A stretch of 28,411 nt of DNA from an uncultured Lachnospiraceae bacterium. GTDB lineage: Bacteria; Bacillota; Clostridia; Lachnospirales; Lachnospiraceae. The stretch spans positions 1 through 28,411 of the forward strand of contig CALGVA010000039.1 in the NCBI GenBank assembly GCA_937920345.1, given 5' to 3'. Each line of letters starts with the position of its first letter. The first letter of the stretch is position 1. The notes beneath the pieces are model-generated. The model made no database searches. It saw nothing but the letters and a program-made list of their open reading frames with translations, and had not been told where the DNA came from. Both the position numbers and the translations under genes were made by a program. This document shows positions 14,112 through 22,711 of the stretch, in pieces.

Positions 14112-16421
14112 ATGACAGAAGAAAAGAGAGAAGTCATCATTGATGACGGGAGAATCGAATCGATCGAGGAATTTCAAACTCCGGAGGCGTTATACGAGGA
14201 GCTTATTACCCGTGTGCGCAAATATCATCCTTCCGATGATATTTCACTGATCGAGCGGGCCTATCAGACAGCTTATGACGCGCATAAGGATCAGGTGCGC
14301 AAATCCGGTGAGCCGTATATTATTCATCCGCTCTATGTGGCGATTATTCTCGCGGATCTGGAGCTGGATAAGGAGACGATCGTGGCGGGACTGCTGCACG
14401 ATGTGGTCGAGGACACCATCATGACTGATGAGGAGATCAGTGAAGCGTTCGGCGGGGATGTGGCGCTTCTTGTGGACGGCGTCACGAAACTGGAAAAATT
14501 GAATTTCCACGGAGAGAATCCGGCAGACCGGGACCGGGATGCGGAGAAGCTGGAACGGCAGGCGGAAAACCTGCGTAAGATGTTTCTCGCTATGGCGAAG
14601 GACATCCGTGTTATCCTGATTAAGCTGGCGGACAGACTGCACAATATGCGGACACTGCAGCATATGAGGGAGGAGAAGCAGCAGGAGATCGCCAGAGAGA
14701 CGCTGGATATCTATTCTCCTATCGCCCAGAGACTCGGTATTTCCAAGATTAAAGTAGAACTGGACGATCTTTCTTTAAAATATCTGGAGCCGGATGCTTA
14801 TTATGATTTGGTAGATAAGATTTCCATACGCAAAAATGTAAGGGAACAGTACATTCAGACAATCGTGGATGAAGTCGGTGAGCATATAGAAAAAGCGGGC
14901 ATCAAATCACAGATCGATGGCCGTATCAAACATTTTTTCAGCATATATAAGAAAATGAAGAACCAGAACAAGACCATAGATCAGATCTATGATCTGTTTG
15001 CAGTACGCATTATCGTGGACACTGTGAAGGACTGTTACGCGGCGCTGGGTGTGATTCATGAGATGTATAAACCGATTCCGGGGCGTTTCAAGGATTATAT
15101 CGCGATGCCGAAGGCGAACATGTATCAGTCGCTGCACACGACGCTGATCGGCAGCACGGGGCAGCCTTTCGAGATACAGATCAGAACCTATGAGATGCAT
15201 AAGGCCGCGGAGTATGGTATTGCCGCCCACTGGAAATATAAAGAGGCTTCTGACGGCAGGAAGGTGGAAACCCAGGAAGAAGAAAAGCTTGTATGGCTGC
15301 GCCAGATTCTGGAATGGCAGCGTGACATGTCGGATAACAAGGAATTTATGAATCTCTTAAAGAGTGACCTGAATCTTTTCTCCGACAGTGTATATTGTTT
15401 TACGCCTACGGGAGATGTGAAGAATCTGCCGGCAGGTTCCACCACGATTGATTTCGCCTACAGTATACACAGTGCGGTGGGGAACCGGATGATCGGCGCC
15501 AGGGTTAACGGTAAGCTGGTAACCATTGACTATGAGATTAAGAACGGCGATCGTGTGGAGATCCTGACATCGCAGAATTCCAAAGGACCAAGCCGCGACT
15601 GGCTGAATGTGGTTAAGAGCACGCAGGCGAAGAACAAGATCAACCAGTGGTTTAAGCATGAACTGAAAGATGATAATATTGTCAAAGGCAAAGAACTGAT
15701 CGCCAATTACTGTAAAGCAAAATCCATCAATATGACGGATGTGATGACCTCACAATATCAGGAAGCCATCATGAAGAAGTACGGGTTTCAGGATTGGGAG
15801 TCGGTCTTGGCTGCAATCGGGCACGGCGGACTCAAAGAGGGCCAGATCCTCAATCGTATGCAGGAGATGTACGAGAATGATCACCGGAAAGAGATGACCA
15901 ACGAGGAAGTCATGGCGGAAGTGGCGGAGAACGCCCAGTTCAGCAAAAACCGTATGCAGAAGAGTGCGAGCGGTATCGTGGTCAAAGGAATCCACGATGT
16001 GGCGGTACGTTTTTCCAAATGCTGCAGCCCTGTGCCGGGGGATGAGATTGTCGGGTTTGTGACGAGGGGCAGAGGCATCTCGATTCACAGGACGGATTGC
16101 CTGAATATTATGAATCTGCCGGAAATCGACCGAAACAGGCTGATCGATGCGGAATGGCAGCAGGCGGAAGCGGCGGTGGGAAGTTATTTTGCAGAGATCA
16201 GTATCTTTGCGAACAACAGAAACGGGCTTCTGGCAGATATTTCCAAGGCGCTTACGGAGAAAGAGATCGATATCCTTTCCTTAAATACGAGGGTGAGCAA
16301 ACAGGGGACGGCAACGATCATGGTCAGTTTCGAGATCCGCAGCCGGGAAGAACTGCAGCGTATTATTGATAAGATCAGAACGATCGAGAGTATTATTGAT
16401 ATAGAGAGGACAACGGGGTAA
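14112..16421 (+). CDS. rel: Bifunctional (p)ppGpp synthetase/hydrolase (RelA/SpoT family, Rel)
   Basis: 769-aa stringent-response enzyme making and degrading (p)ppGpp. Domains in order: HD hydrolase (about 30-210) with GLLHDVVEDT (H96 D97) and LADRLHNMRTL; synthetase (about 235-370) with RFKDYIAMPKANMYQSLHTT; TGS (about 427-487); helical and zinc-finger-like part with FSKCCSPVPGDEI; C-terminal ACT (about 692-765). The RFKD motif (325-328) is the RXKD form of bifunctional Rel enzymes, in contrast to EXDD of RelA, and the intact HD site supports hydrolase activity. The ribosome site before the ATG (GTGAGG) is weak, which may limit expression. It is followed after 30 nt by a hydrolase gene, likely co-transcribed. 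Confidence 0.96.
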   Translation: MTEEKREVIIDDGRIESIEEFQTPEALYEELITRVRKYHPSDDISLIERAYQTAYDAHKDQVRKSGEPYIIHPLYVAIILADLELDKETIVAGLLHDVVEDTIMTDEEISEAFGGDVALLVDGVTKLEKLNFHGENPADRDRDAEKLERQAENLRKMFLAMAKDIRVILIKLADRLHNMRTLQHMREEKQQEIARETLDIYSPIAQRLGISKIKVELDDLSLKYLEPDAYYDLVDKISIRKNVREQYIQTIVDEVGEHIEKAGIKSQIDGRIKHFFSIYKKMKNQNKTIDQIYDLFAVRIIVDTVKDCYAALGVIHEMYKPIPGRFKDYIAMPKANMYQSLHTTLIGSTGQPFEIQIRTYEMHKAAEYGIAAHWKYKEASDGRKVETQEEEKLVWLRQILEWQRDMSDNKEFMNLLKSDLNLFSDSVYCFTPTGDVKNLPAGSTTIDFAYSIHSAVGNRMIGARVNGKLVTIDYEIKNGDRVEILTSQNSKGPSRDWLNVVKSTQAKNKINQWFKHELKDDNIVKGKELIANYCKAKSINMTDVMTSQYQEAIMKKYGFQDWESVLAAIGHGGLKEGQILNRMQEMYENDHRKEMTNEEVMAEVAENAQFSKNRMQKSASGIVVKGIHDVAVRFSKCCSPVPGDEIVGFVTRGRGISIHRTDCLNIMNLPEIDRNRLIDAEWQQAEAAVGSYFAEISIFANNRNGLLADISKALTEKEIDILSLNTRVSKQGTATIMVSFEIRSREELQRIIDKIRTIESIIDIERTTG

Positions 16422-16451
16422 CAAGGCAGCATAAAGGGAGAAAACAGGAGC

Positions 16452-17084
16452 ATGAATGAGATTAAGATCGGCAGACTGATGTTAGGGATCTGCCAGACAA
16501 ATTGCTATTTTGTGTATCGTGAGGGAACGAGGGATGTGATCTTCTTCGATCCGGCGGATAAGGGCGATTACATCTATGAGACGCTCAAAGGAAAAGGGTT
16601 TGAAGTCAAGGGAATCCTGCTGACGCACGGGCATTTTGACCATATATGGGGAACCAATAAGCTGCGGGAACTTTCGGGCGCGCCGCTCTATGCTTATGAG
16701 GCGGAGAAGGTACTCTGTGAGGATGCCGTCACAAATGTGTCGGATCAGGTGGGCAGACCTTATACGGTGGTTCCGGACCGGTATCTGCATGACGGGGAAG
16801 AGATTACCATTGCGGATATGACTTGTAAGCTGATCGCTACGCCGGGGCACACGGTGGGAAGCTGCTGTTATTATTTTGAAGAAGCGGGTATACTGATTGC
16901 GGGAGACACGCTTTTCCAGGAGTCGGTGGGCAGAACGGATCTGGCGACAGGCAGCATGAGTGCACTGACCAGATCAGTCAAAGATCGTCTTTTCATACTG
17001 CCGGATGAGACAAAGGTCTATCCGGGGCACGGCGAGATCACGACGATCGGGCATGAGAAGCAGTATAATCCGTTTGTACAGTAG
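16452..17084 (+). CDS. Metallo-beta-lactamase-fold hydrolase (glyoxalase II-like)
   Basis: 210-aa soluble hydrolase with a dinuclear metal site: THGHFDHIWG (HxHxDH), TPGHTVGSCCYY, the bridging aspartate in AGDTLFQESVGRTDL, and YPGHGEITTIG. This is the short glyoxalase-II-like subgroup, which lacks the full C-terminal glutathione domain. It acts on thioesters or related substrates that cannot be named from sequence. CAGGAG precedes the ATG. It follows rel by 30 nt, as in many Firmicutes, so it is probably in the same transcript; a role in stringent metabolism is not established. Confidence 0.93.
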   Translation: MNEIKIGRLMLGICQTNCYFVYREGTRDVIFFDPADKGDYIYETLKGKGFEVKGILLTHGHFDHIWGTNKLRELSGAPLYAYEAEKVLCEDAVTNVSDQVGRPYTVVPDRYLHDGEEITIADMTCKLIATPGHTVGSCCYYFEEAGILIAGDTLFQESVGRTDLATGSMSALTRSVKDRLFILPDETKVYPGHGEITTIGHEKQYNPFVQ

Positions 17085-17363
17085 GTGATGGGGTGCCGCC
17101 CGGTGCAGAATCGGTTTTACAGCGGCCGCCTTGTGGTTTTGTAAAAGAGATATGAACTTGTTAAGAATATTATGAGTCCGGATGCAGGATAACGTGAATA
17201 GGCGATTACAGAAACTGTTAATCGTCTATCTTGATGTCCGGGAGACGAAACACCGGACAGACAAGACTGTCAAAGAATACAGGACAGCGAATAGAGACAG
17301 TACTGCCGTTATACCGGCGAGGCAATATACCGGAAGTATTGAAGGAAGGGCGAAAAGGATTCC
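17085..17363. other. Intergenic region before the TraX-like gene
   Basis: 279 nt with no convincing gene. Two overlapping ORFs of 74-88 codons begin here but run into the traX-like gene in other frames and have basic, low-complexity products. A weak TTTTAC/GTAAAA pairing near 17115-17150 could be a poor terminator. No clear promoter was recognised. Confidence 0.4.
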
Positions 17364-18125
17364 ATGGAAAAAGAAACCGCCTCCGGCGCAAGGTTACGGG
17401 TGTTAAACAGGGATGTAATCAAATATATTGCGATGTTTACCATGCTGTTGAATCATACTGCCTGTACGTTTCTTACACCAGGGACGCCTCTGTATGAAAT
17501 TTTTGAAGATATCGGTTTTTTTACGGCGCCGTTGATGTGTTTTTTTCTGGTGGAAGGGTACGATTATACGCGCTCTAAGGTGAAATACGGGCAGCGGCTG
17601 CTGTTGTTTGCTGTGATCTCACAGATTCCGTATACACTGGCGTTTCATTTCGGCAATCTGAACATGCTGTATACATTGTTTTGCTGTTTTCTGATACTGG
17701 TCGTTCTGGATAAGGTACAAAATCCGATGGTCAGACCTGCACTCTGCCTTCTGCTGGTGTACGTTACAGCAGTCGGAGACTGGGGCGTCCTCGCGGCAGT
17801 TTATACGATTTTATTCTATCACAGCAGGAGTGACAGGAAGAGAACAGCCTGCAGTTTTGGAATTGCTTATGTACTTTTCACTATGCTGAATCTGTTATCC
17901 CGGACATTTACAGCGGGCAGTCTGACCTTCAGGGAAGTGATACATGCGCTGCCTGCCGGGACAGGAATTATCGCAGCGGGGGTGGCGGTACTGGTGTTTT
18001 ATAATGGAAAGAGAGCCGAAAGGGGCAGAAATTTTGCAAAATGGTTTTTCTACATATTCTATCCGGCGCATCTGCTGATTCTGTATTTGATTAAAATGTA
18101 TCTGGGTTCGATGGGTGTAGATTGA
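17364..18125 (+). CDS. TraX-family membrane protein
   Basis: 253-aa polytopic membrane protein. The N-terminal part NRDVIKYIAMFTMLLNHTA and the following MCFFLVEGYDYTRSKVKYGQR segment match the TraX family, named for the F-plasmid pilin acetylation protein but also widespread on chromosomes of Firmicutes, where its role is unclear. About seven to eight hydrophobic segments are visible, and a conserved histidine in LLNHTA lies in the first. GGAAGGG precedes the ATG at a somewhat long distance. There are no conjugation genes nearby, so a conjugative function is not supported. It could instead be an acyltransferase-like envelope protein. Confidence 0.85.
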   Translation: MEKETASGARLRVLNRDVIKYIAMFTMLLNHTACTFLTPGTPLYEIFEDIGFFTAPLMCFFLVEGYDYTRSKVKYGQRLLLFAVISQIPYTLAFHFGNLNMLYTLFCCFLILVVLDKVQNPMVRPALCLLLVYVTAVGDWGVLAAVYTILFYHSRSDRKRTACSFGIAYVLFTMLNLLSRTFTAGSLTFREVIHALPAGTGIIAAGVAVLVFYNGKRAERGRNFAKWFFYIFYPAHLLILYLIKMYLGSMGVD

Positions 18126-18235
18126 TAAATCATGCTGATGCACGGTCAGAATATGCCCTATCGATTGTGTGTGCTGGAAGCAATATAGGGGATGGATATC
18201 AGGCCGGACCGGGCGGTTAATACGGGAGCAGGATT

Positions 18236-19549
18236 ATGGATCAGAAGAGCCGAACAGAACGACAACTTCATATACGGGAAATTGCCGGTGAGATCATGCA
18301 TCTTGCGCACGACGGCATACTGGTCAATATGCGGTTCCTAGATGTGGCGCTGTCGAAACTGAGGGTGGCGTGCAGGGAACAGACGGGAGCACATCTTTTT
18401 GATGGCGCCGTGCTCTATTATGATCCCGTGCGGCTGCTCGGGCAGTATAAGGCTGCTCAGGGGTATGCGGCAAGGCTGTATCTGCATACGCTTCTGCACT
18501 GCATATTCTACCATGCCTTCGAGACGGATAAGCTGAATCGTCAGTATTGGGATATGGCGACGGATATCGCGGTGGAGCATACGATTCTGGACATGAATCT
18601 GCATCTGACGGCGTTACCGTCTGACGATGAACTGCGTACACGTCTGGAGATTCTGTCAAAACAGGCAGGCGGGCTGACGGCGGAGAAGCTCTACCGGCAC
18701 TTCCGGATCGAGGAGCCGTCCGGGAAGGCGAAGGCGGAATGGCATAAGCTATGCCATTATGATGAGCACATCTACTGGGACAGACGGGAGGAACTGGAAC
18801 TGTCTCAGGCCGAGTGGCGCAAAGTGAGCGAGCGAATCAAGGCTGATCTGAAAAGCTTCAGCAAAGACAAAACGCGCGGCGGGGTCGTGGAGCAGAATCT
18901 GAAGGAGGCCACAAGAGAGCGGTACGACTACACGGATTTCCTGAGAAAATTCATGGTCAGGGGAGAGTCGGTACAGGTGAACGACGATGAATTTGATTAT
19001 ATATATTATACTTACGGGCTGGATACTTACGGCAATATGCCGCTGGTGGAGCCGTTGGAGTATAAGGATACCAATAAGATCAGGGACTTCGTGATCGCGC
19101 TGGACACGTCGGCATCCTGCAGAGGTAAGGTGGTACAGGGGTTTTTGCAGAAGACCTACAATATCATGCAGGAGAGTGAAAATTTCTTCAGCAAGATTAA
19201 CGTGCACATCATTCAGTGTGACAGCGAGGTGCGGCAGGATACGAAGATCACGTGCAGAGAGGAATTTGATGATTTCATGGCGAAAGGGAGACTGACGGGA
19301 TTCGGTTCCACGGATTTCAGACCGGTGTTCGAGTATGTGGAGAATCTGCGGGAGAAGCATGAATTTGACGATCTGAAAGGCATGATCTATTTTACGGACG
19401 GTTACGGCATATATCCGGAGAAAATGCCGGATTATGATGTGGCTTTCGTGTTTCTTCATGAGGATGACAACGCGCCAAAGGTGCCGCCGTGGGCGATACG
19501 GCTTGTGCTGGAGGAGGAAGACCTGGAGGAACCGGAAGAAACTGTATAG
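18236..19549 (+). CDS. VWA-like / DUF2201 putative metallopeptidase-domain protein
   Basis: 437-aa cytosolic protein. Residues about 15-240 correspond to the DUF2201 N-terminal putative metallopeptidase region; it includes LHTLLHCIFYH (about 83-93), where the usual HExxH glutamate appears replaced by threonine, so peptidase activity is doubtful. Residues about 280-430 are VWA-like with a MIDAS motif FVIALDTSASCRG and a YFTDGYG strand, predicting metal-dependent protein binding. Proteins of this pair type work with a MoxR-type AAA ATPase, as in RavA-ViaA, and that gene follows after 105 nt. GGAGCAGG precedes the ATG. Its partner proteins and targets are unknown. Confidence 0.88.
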   Translation: MDQKSRTERQLHIREIAGEIMHLAHDGILVNMRFLDVALSKLRVACREQTGAHLFDGAVLYYDPVRLLGQYKAAQGYAARLYLHTLLHCIFYHAFETDKLNRQYWDMATDIAVEHTILDMNLHLTALPSDDELRTRLEILSKQAGGLTAEKLYRHFRIEEPSGKAKAEWHKLCHYDEHIYWDRREELELSQAEWRKVSERIKADLKSFSKDKTRGGVVEQNLKEATRERYDYTDFLRKFMVRGESVQVNDDEFDYIYYTYGLDTYGNMPLVEPLEYKDTNKIRDFVIALDTSASCRGKVVQGFLQKTYNIMQESENFFSKINVHIIQCDSEVRQDTKITCREEFDDFMAKGRLTGFGSTDFRPVFEYVENLREKHEFDDLKGMIYFTDGYGIYPEKMPDYDVAFVFLHEDDNAPKVPPWAIRLVLEEEDLEEPEETV

Positions 19550-19654
19550 CACCGGGCTGCACGGAGAAGCAGAATAAGGACAGCGCAAGGCAGAATAAAA
19601 CGGATTTCGAATCCGGGTGATAAAACATGAAGCAGGAGAAAGCGGTAGCAGAGA

Positions 19655-21181
19655 ATGAATATTAAAGAAGCGAAAAATTATATTAAAGATTCCGTCAGGA
19701 TATATCTGAAAAAGGATGCGGAAGGAGAGTACCGCATTCCGATCGTGCGGCAGCGACCGATTTTCCTGTTAGGCGCACCGGGCATCGGTAAGACGGCGAT
19801 TATGGAGCAGATCGCGCAGGAACTGGGGATCGCGCTTGTGTCCTATTCCATGACCCATCATACGAGACAGTCTGCGCTGGGGCTGCCTTTTATCATGCAT
19901 AAAGAATATGAGGGCAGGTCTTATGACGTATCGGAATATACGATGAGCGAGATCATCGCCTCGATCTATGATGTGATGGCGGAAAGCGGCATCAGGGAGG
20001 GAATCCTTTTCCTGGACGAGATCAACTGTGTGTCGGAGACACTGGCACCGTCTATGCTGCAGTTTCTGCAGTACAAGGTGTTCGGCAGACATCAGGTGCC
20101 GGAGGGCTGGGTCATCGTGACGGCAGGTAATCCTCCGGAGTATAATAAGTCGGTGCGGGAGTTCGACGTGGTGACCATGGACCGCTTAAAGATTCTGGAG
20201 GTGGAGGCGGACTACGGAATCTGGAAGGAATATGCCAGAGAACGAGGCGTGCATACGGCGATCCTGAATTATCTGGATATGAAAAAGGAAGATTTCTATC
20301 AGGTGGAGACGACCGTGCGGGGCAGAAGCTATATTACCGCAAGGGGCTGGGAAGACCTGTCGGAGATGCTGACATTGTATGAGGAGGAGAACATCGCGGT
20401 AGAAGAATCCTTCGTAGGGCAGTATCTGCGCAATGAGCGGGTAGTGAAGGAATTTACCGCATACTATGATCTGTATCAGAAATATAAGAACGATTATAAA
20501 GTGGAAGAGATTCTGTCCGGCACCGTCAGCGAACAGGCGAAGGATAAGGCGCGTAAGGCCGATTTTGATGAGCGGCTGTCCCTGATGGGTATGCTTATCG
20601 ACAGACTGCAGCAGGATATCAAGGAAAATATGCTCGCTTCCGAGATTCTCGGCGAGGTGATGAATCCGCTCAGAGCGCTGAAGGCAAAAGCAGAGGCGGG
20701 CGGGAGTGCGCAGGAACTGATCCGGCAGATCGGGCAGCAGATCGAGGGCAGACACAAGTCGATGGATTCGCTGCAGAAAGCCGGTGCGCTTTCCGTGCGG
20801 GATAAGCGCAAGAACAGATCGGTTATCACATTGCTGCAGGAGTGCGAGAAGCGCATGAGACAGCAGGACGCAAGGGACGGTGCGGAGACTTTTGCGCAGG
20901 CGAAGCACTGCTTCGAGGCGGAAGTGGAGAATTATAAACAAAACACGGCACAGGTGAAGGAGAGCATGCATTATCTCTTTCAGTTCGTGGAGGATACGTT
21001 CGGTTCCGGTAACGAGATGCTGATCCTTGTGACAGAGTGTACGGTGCAGGCTGACTGTGCGAGGTTTATCAGTATGTACGGCTGTGAGGATTACCAGCGG
21101 CATAATGAGGAACTGATGCTGACAGAGCGGAGCGGCGGGCTGCTTGAGCAGATCGAGGCGCTGGGGGAGTTGGAGATTTGA
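19655..21181 (+). CDS. MoxR-type AAA+ ATPase
   Basis: 508-aa ATPase. Walker A is GAPGIGKT (40-47) and Walker B is ILFLDE (117-122), with sensor-1-like VTAGNPPEYN near 155-165, after which an AAA lid follows. Residues about 280-500 are a long helical C-terminal extension rich in charged residues, beyond the usual MoxR core of about 300 aa. MoxR proteins act as chaperones that remodel or activate partners holding a VWA domain, here the preceding gene. The ribosome site before the ATG is weak. The stop codon TGA overlaps an ATG (21181), a TGATG coupling signal, but that short frame stops after five codons. The RhuM-like gene begins 18 nt later. Confidence 0.92.
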   Translation: MNIKEAKNYIKDSVRIYLKKDAEGEYRIPIVRQRPIFLLGAPGIGKTAIMEQIAQELGIALVSYSMTHHTRQSALGLPFIMHKEYEGRSYDVSEYTMSEIIASIYDVMAESGIREGILFLDEINCVSETLAPSMLQFLQYKVFGRHQVPEGWVIVTAGNPPEYNKSVREFDVVTMDRLKILEVEADYGIWKEYARERGVHTAILNYLDMKKEDFYQVETTVRGRSYITARGWEDLSEMLTLYEEENIAVEESFVGQYLRNERVVKEFTAYYDLYQKYKNDYKVEEILSGTVSEQAKDKARKADFDERLSLMGMLIDRLQQDIKENMLASEILGEVMNPLRALKAKAEAGGSAQELIRQIGQQIEGRHKSMDSLQKAGALSVRDKRKNRSVITLLQECEKRMRQQDARDGAETFAQAKHCFEAEVENYKQNTAQVKESMHYLFQFVEDTFGSGNEMLILVTECTVQADCARFISMYGCEDYQRHNEELMLTERSGGLLEQIEALGELEI

Positions 21182-21199
21182 TGAGTAAGGAGTTTTGAT

Positions 21200-22228
21200 A
21201 TGAGCAGGGATTTAACATCTTCGCAGATTGATCGACAAAATATTTTAAATAATAAAAGAGCATTATCAGAAATTCAAAGGCAGACGCAGTTTCAAGGGAT
21301 TATATTTGAAGATAAACTGTGCTTTACTAAAACGATGGTAGCAACTTATTTTGGTGTGGAAATCAGGACTGTGGAGCGATATGTAAGTGAATATCAGTCG
21401 GAATTTGAGGTTAACGGTTATGAAGTTCTTAAGGGAAAGCGACTGAAAGATTTTTTACAGTGTATTGCTGATCAGGATGTTCCCGACATTAATGTCGGGA
21501 ACATCAGTAATAAAACGCCACAACTCGCTATTTTTGATTTTCGCACGTTTCTTAATCTCTCTATGGTGATGGTTGAGAGTCCGGAAGCAAGGACTTTGCG
21601 GCAAATTATGCTGGACATTGCTATTGATACTATAAATCAAAAAGCAGGTGGATCAACCAAGTATATTAATCAACGCGATCAGGATTTCATTGGGGCTTTT
21701 TTGCAGGAAGAGAATTATCATAGAGAATTTACAGATGCCTTGCATGATTATGTTTCCATGGGTAAGGCAAAATACGGCATATACACCAATAAAATTTATC
21801 AGAGCATTTTTAAAGAAAAAGCTGCTGAGTATCGGCAGATTTTGAAACTGTCCGCAAAGGAAAGAATCAGGGATACTTTTTATTCTGAGATTTTAACGCT
21901 GATTTCCTCATATGAGTGCGGATTGGCAGAGATGATTAAAACACAGTCGGAAAAATTAGGAAGACCATTAAATAACTGGGAGGTATCAGATCTGTTTGAA
22001 GCTTTTGAGAAACTACCTCTGTGGAAACCGCTCATTGTGTCAGCCAGAACAAAAATGGCAAGTAGAGATATGGCATTGAGAGAGGCTTTTCATTTTCAAC
22101 TGAAGGAATATATTAAGCCTCTCGAAAACGAAGAATATGAGAAATTCCTGGGTGAAGCCGGGGACGAATTGGAAAAACTTATGGAAGAGCATCAGGATGT
22201 ATTGCGCCGCTTGAAGGAGAGTGAATAA
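21200..22228 (+). CDS. RhuM-like DNA-binding protein, putative antitoxin of the Fic pair
   Basis: 342-aa protein. Residues about 40-90 (FTKTMVATYFGVEIRTVERY) resemble a helix-turn-helix found in RhuM-like and phage-related regulators. The central part and the charged helical C-terminus resemble RhuM-like/Fic-associated proteins. Its stop overlaps the Fic start by one nucleotide (TAATG), a toxin-antitoxin-like coupling, with the putative antitoxin gene first. AAGGAG precedes the ATG. G+C is low (22 of 60 in 21661-21720) against the MoxR gene (35 of 60 in 20101-20160), indicating a separate origin. A perfect 30-nt palindrome lies within it. RhuM identity is moderate; the antitoxin role is inferred. 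Confidence 0.7.
   Translation: MSRDLTSSQIDRQNILNNKRALSEIQRQTQFQGIIFEDKLCFTKTMVATYFGVEIRTVERYVSEYQSEFEVNGYEVLKGKRLKDFLQCIADQDVPDINVGNISNKTPQLAIFDFRTFLNLSMVMVESPEARTLRQIMLDIAIDTINQKAGGSTKYINQRDQDFIGAFLQEENYHREFTDALHDYVSMGKAKYGIYTNKIYQSIFKEKAAEYRQILKLSAKERIRDTFYSEILTLISSYECGLAEMIKTQSEKLGRPLNNWEVSDLFEAFEKLPLWKPLIVSARTKMASRDMALREAFHFQLKEYIKPLENEEYEKFLGEAGDELEKLMEEHQDVLRRLKESE
21476..21505. repeat. Perfect 30-nt palindrome inside the RhuM-like gene
   Basis: Left arm GATGTTCCCGACATT (21476-21490) and right arm AATGTCGGGAACATC (21491-21505) are exact complements with no spacer. In frame it encodes DVPDINVGNI. It may be a protein binding site, an mRNA hairpin affecting expression of the Fic gene, or a recombination site. 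Confidence 0.9.
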
Positions 22229-22692
22229 TGGAAAAATATAATTATATTACTCCGGAGATGGCTCGGTCGACTCATGCTAAAACTATAAAATACAGCGGTG
22301 GCGGCACATTGGCGGAAATTGATTTTGGAAAATTAGAAAGTGTCCTATATAATATTCAAAATGATGATTGGTACCCCGGTTTTGAAGATAAATTGACACA
22401 TCTATTCTTTTGCACATGTCAATTCCATTGTTTTGCTGACGGAAACAAGCGGCTTGCAATAACACTATCAACATTATTTCTCTTGCAGAATGGATACATG
22501 GCCGTTGCAAATACTTTTATGCAAAAGATGGAAAATATTAGTCTTAATGTAGCGGCAAGTAAAATTGATAAAGAATTACTTCATAGAATAATAGTTGCTG
22601 TTATGAATGAAACTTATGATGATGATGAGGAATTAAAACTAGAAATATTTAATGCTATAAACAAAAATGTGCAGGATAGTAAGCTTAGTTGA
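22228..22692 (+). CDS. Fic/Doc-family protein (death-on-curing type)
   Basis: 154-aa Fic-fold protein. The signature is FHCFADGNKR (H67 to R75), the HxFx(D)GNKR form closest to the Doc subgroup. Doc phosphorylates elongation factor Tu, while most Fic proteins AMPylate targets; which reaction applies here cannot be told. The catalytic histidine, phosphate-binding glycine and asparagine, and terminal arginine are present, so activity is plausible. No obvious inhibitory (S/T)xxxE(G/N) helix was confirmed within the protein, so control probably comes from the overlapping upstream protein. It is AT-rich (21 of 60 G+C in 22501-22560), like its partner and unlike flanking genes. Confidence 0.88.
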   Translation: MEKYNYITPEMARSTHAKTIKYSGGGTLAEIDFGKLESVLYNIQNDDWYPGFEDKLTHLFFCTCQFHCFADGNKRLAITLSTLFLLQNGYMAVANTFMQKMENISLNVAASKIDKELLHRIIVAVMNETYDDDEELKLEIFNAINKNVQDSKLS

Positions 22693-22711
22693 AATGGCAG
22701 GATAAAGCGGT

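Noticed and set aside
17182..17497. Two small overlapping ORFs before the TraX-like gene
   Set aside because: They overlap the start of a well supported gene in other frames, have no family, and are basic low-complexity peptides.
18749..19588. Minus-strand ORF of 279 codons opposite the VWA gene
   Set aside because: It is a shadow of a GC-biased coding sequence; its product is rich in H, R, L and I with no domain, and the plus strand has a MIDAS-bearing protein.
20186..21103. Minus-strand ORF of 305 codons opposite the MoxR gene
   Set aside because: Antisense shadow; the plus strand has Walker A and B motifs and the minus product has no recognisable motif.
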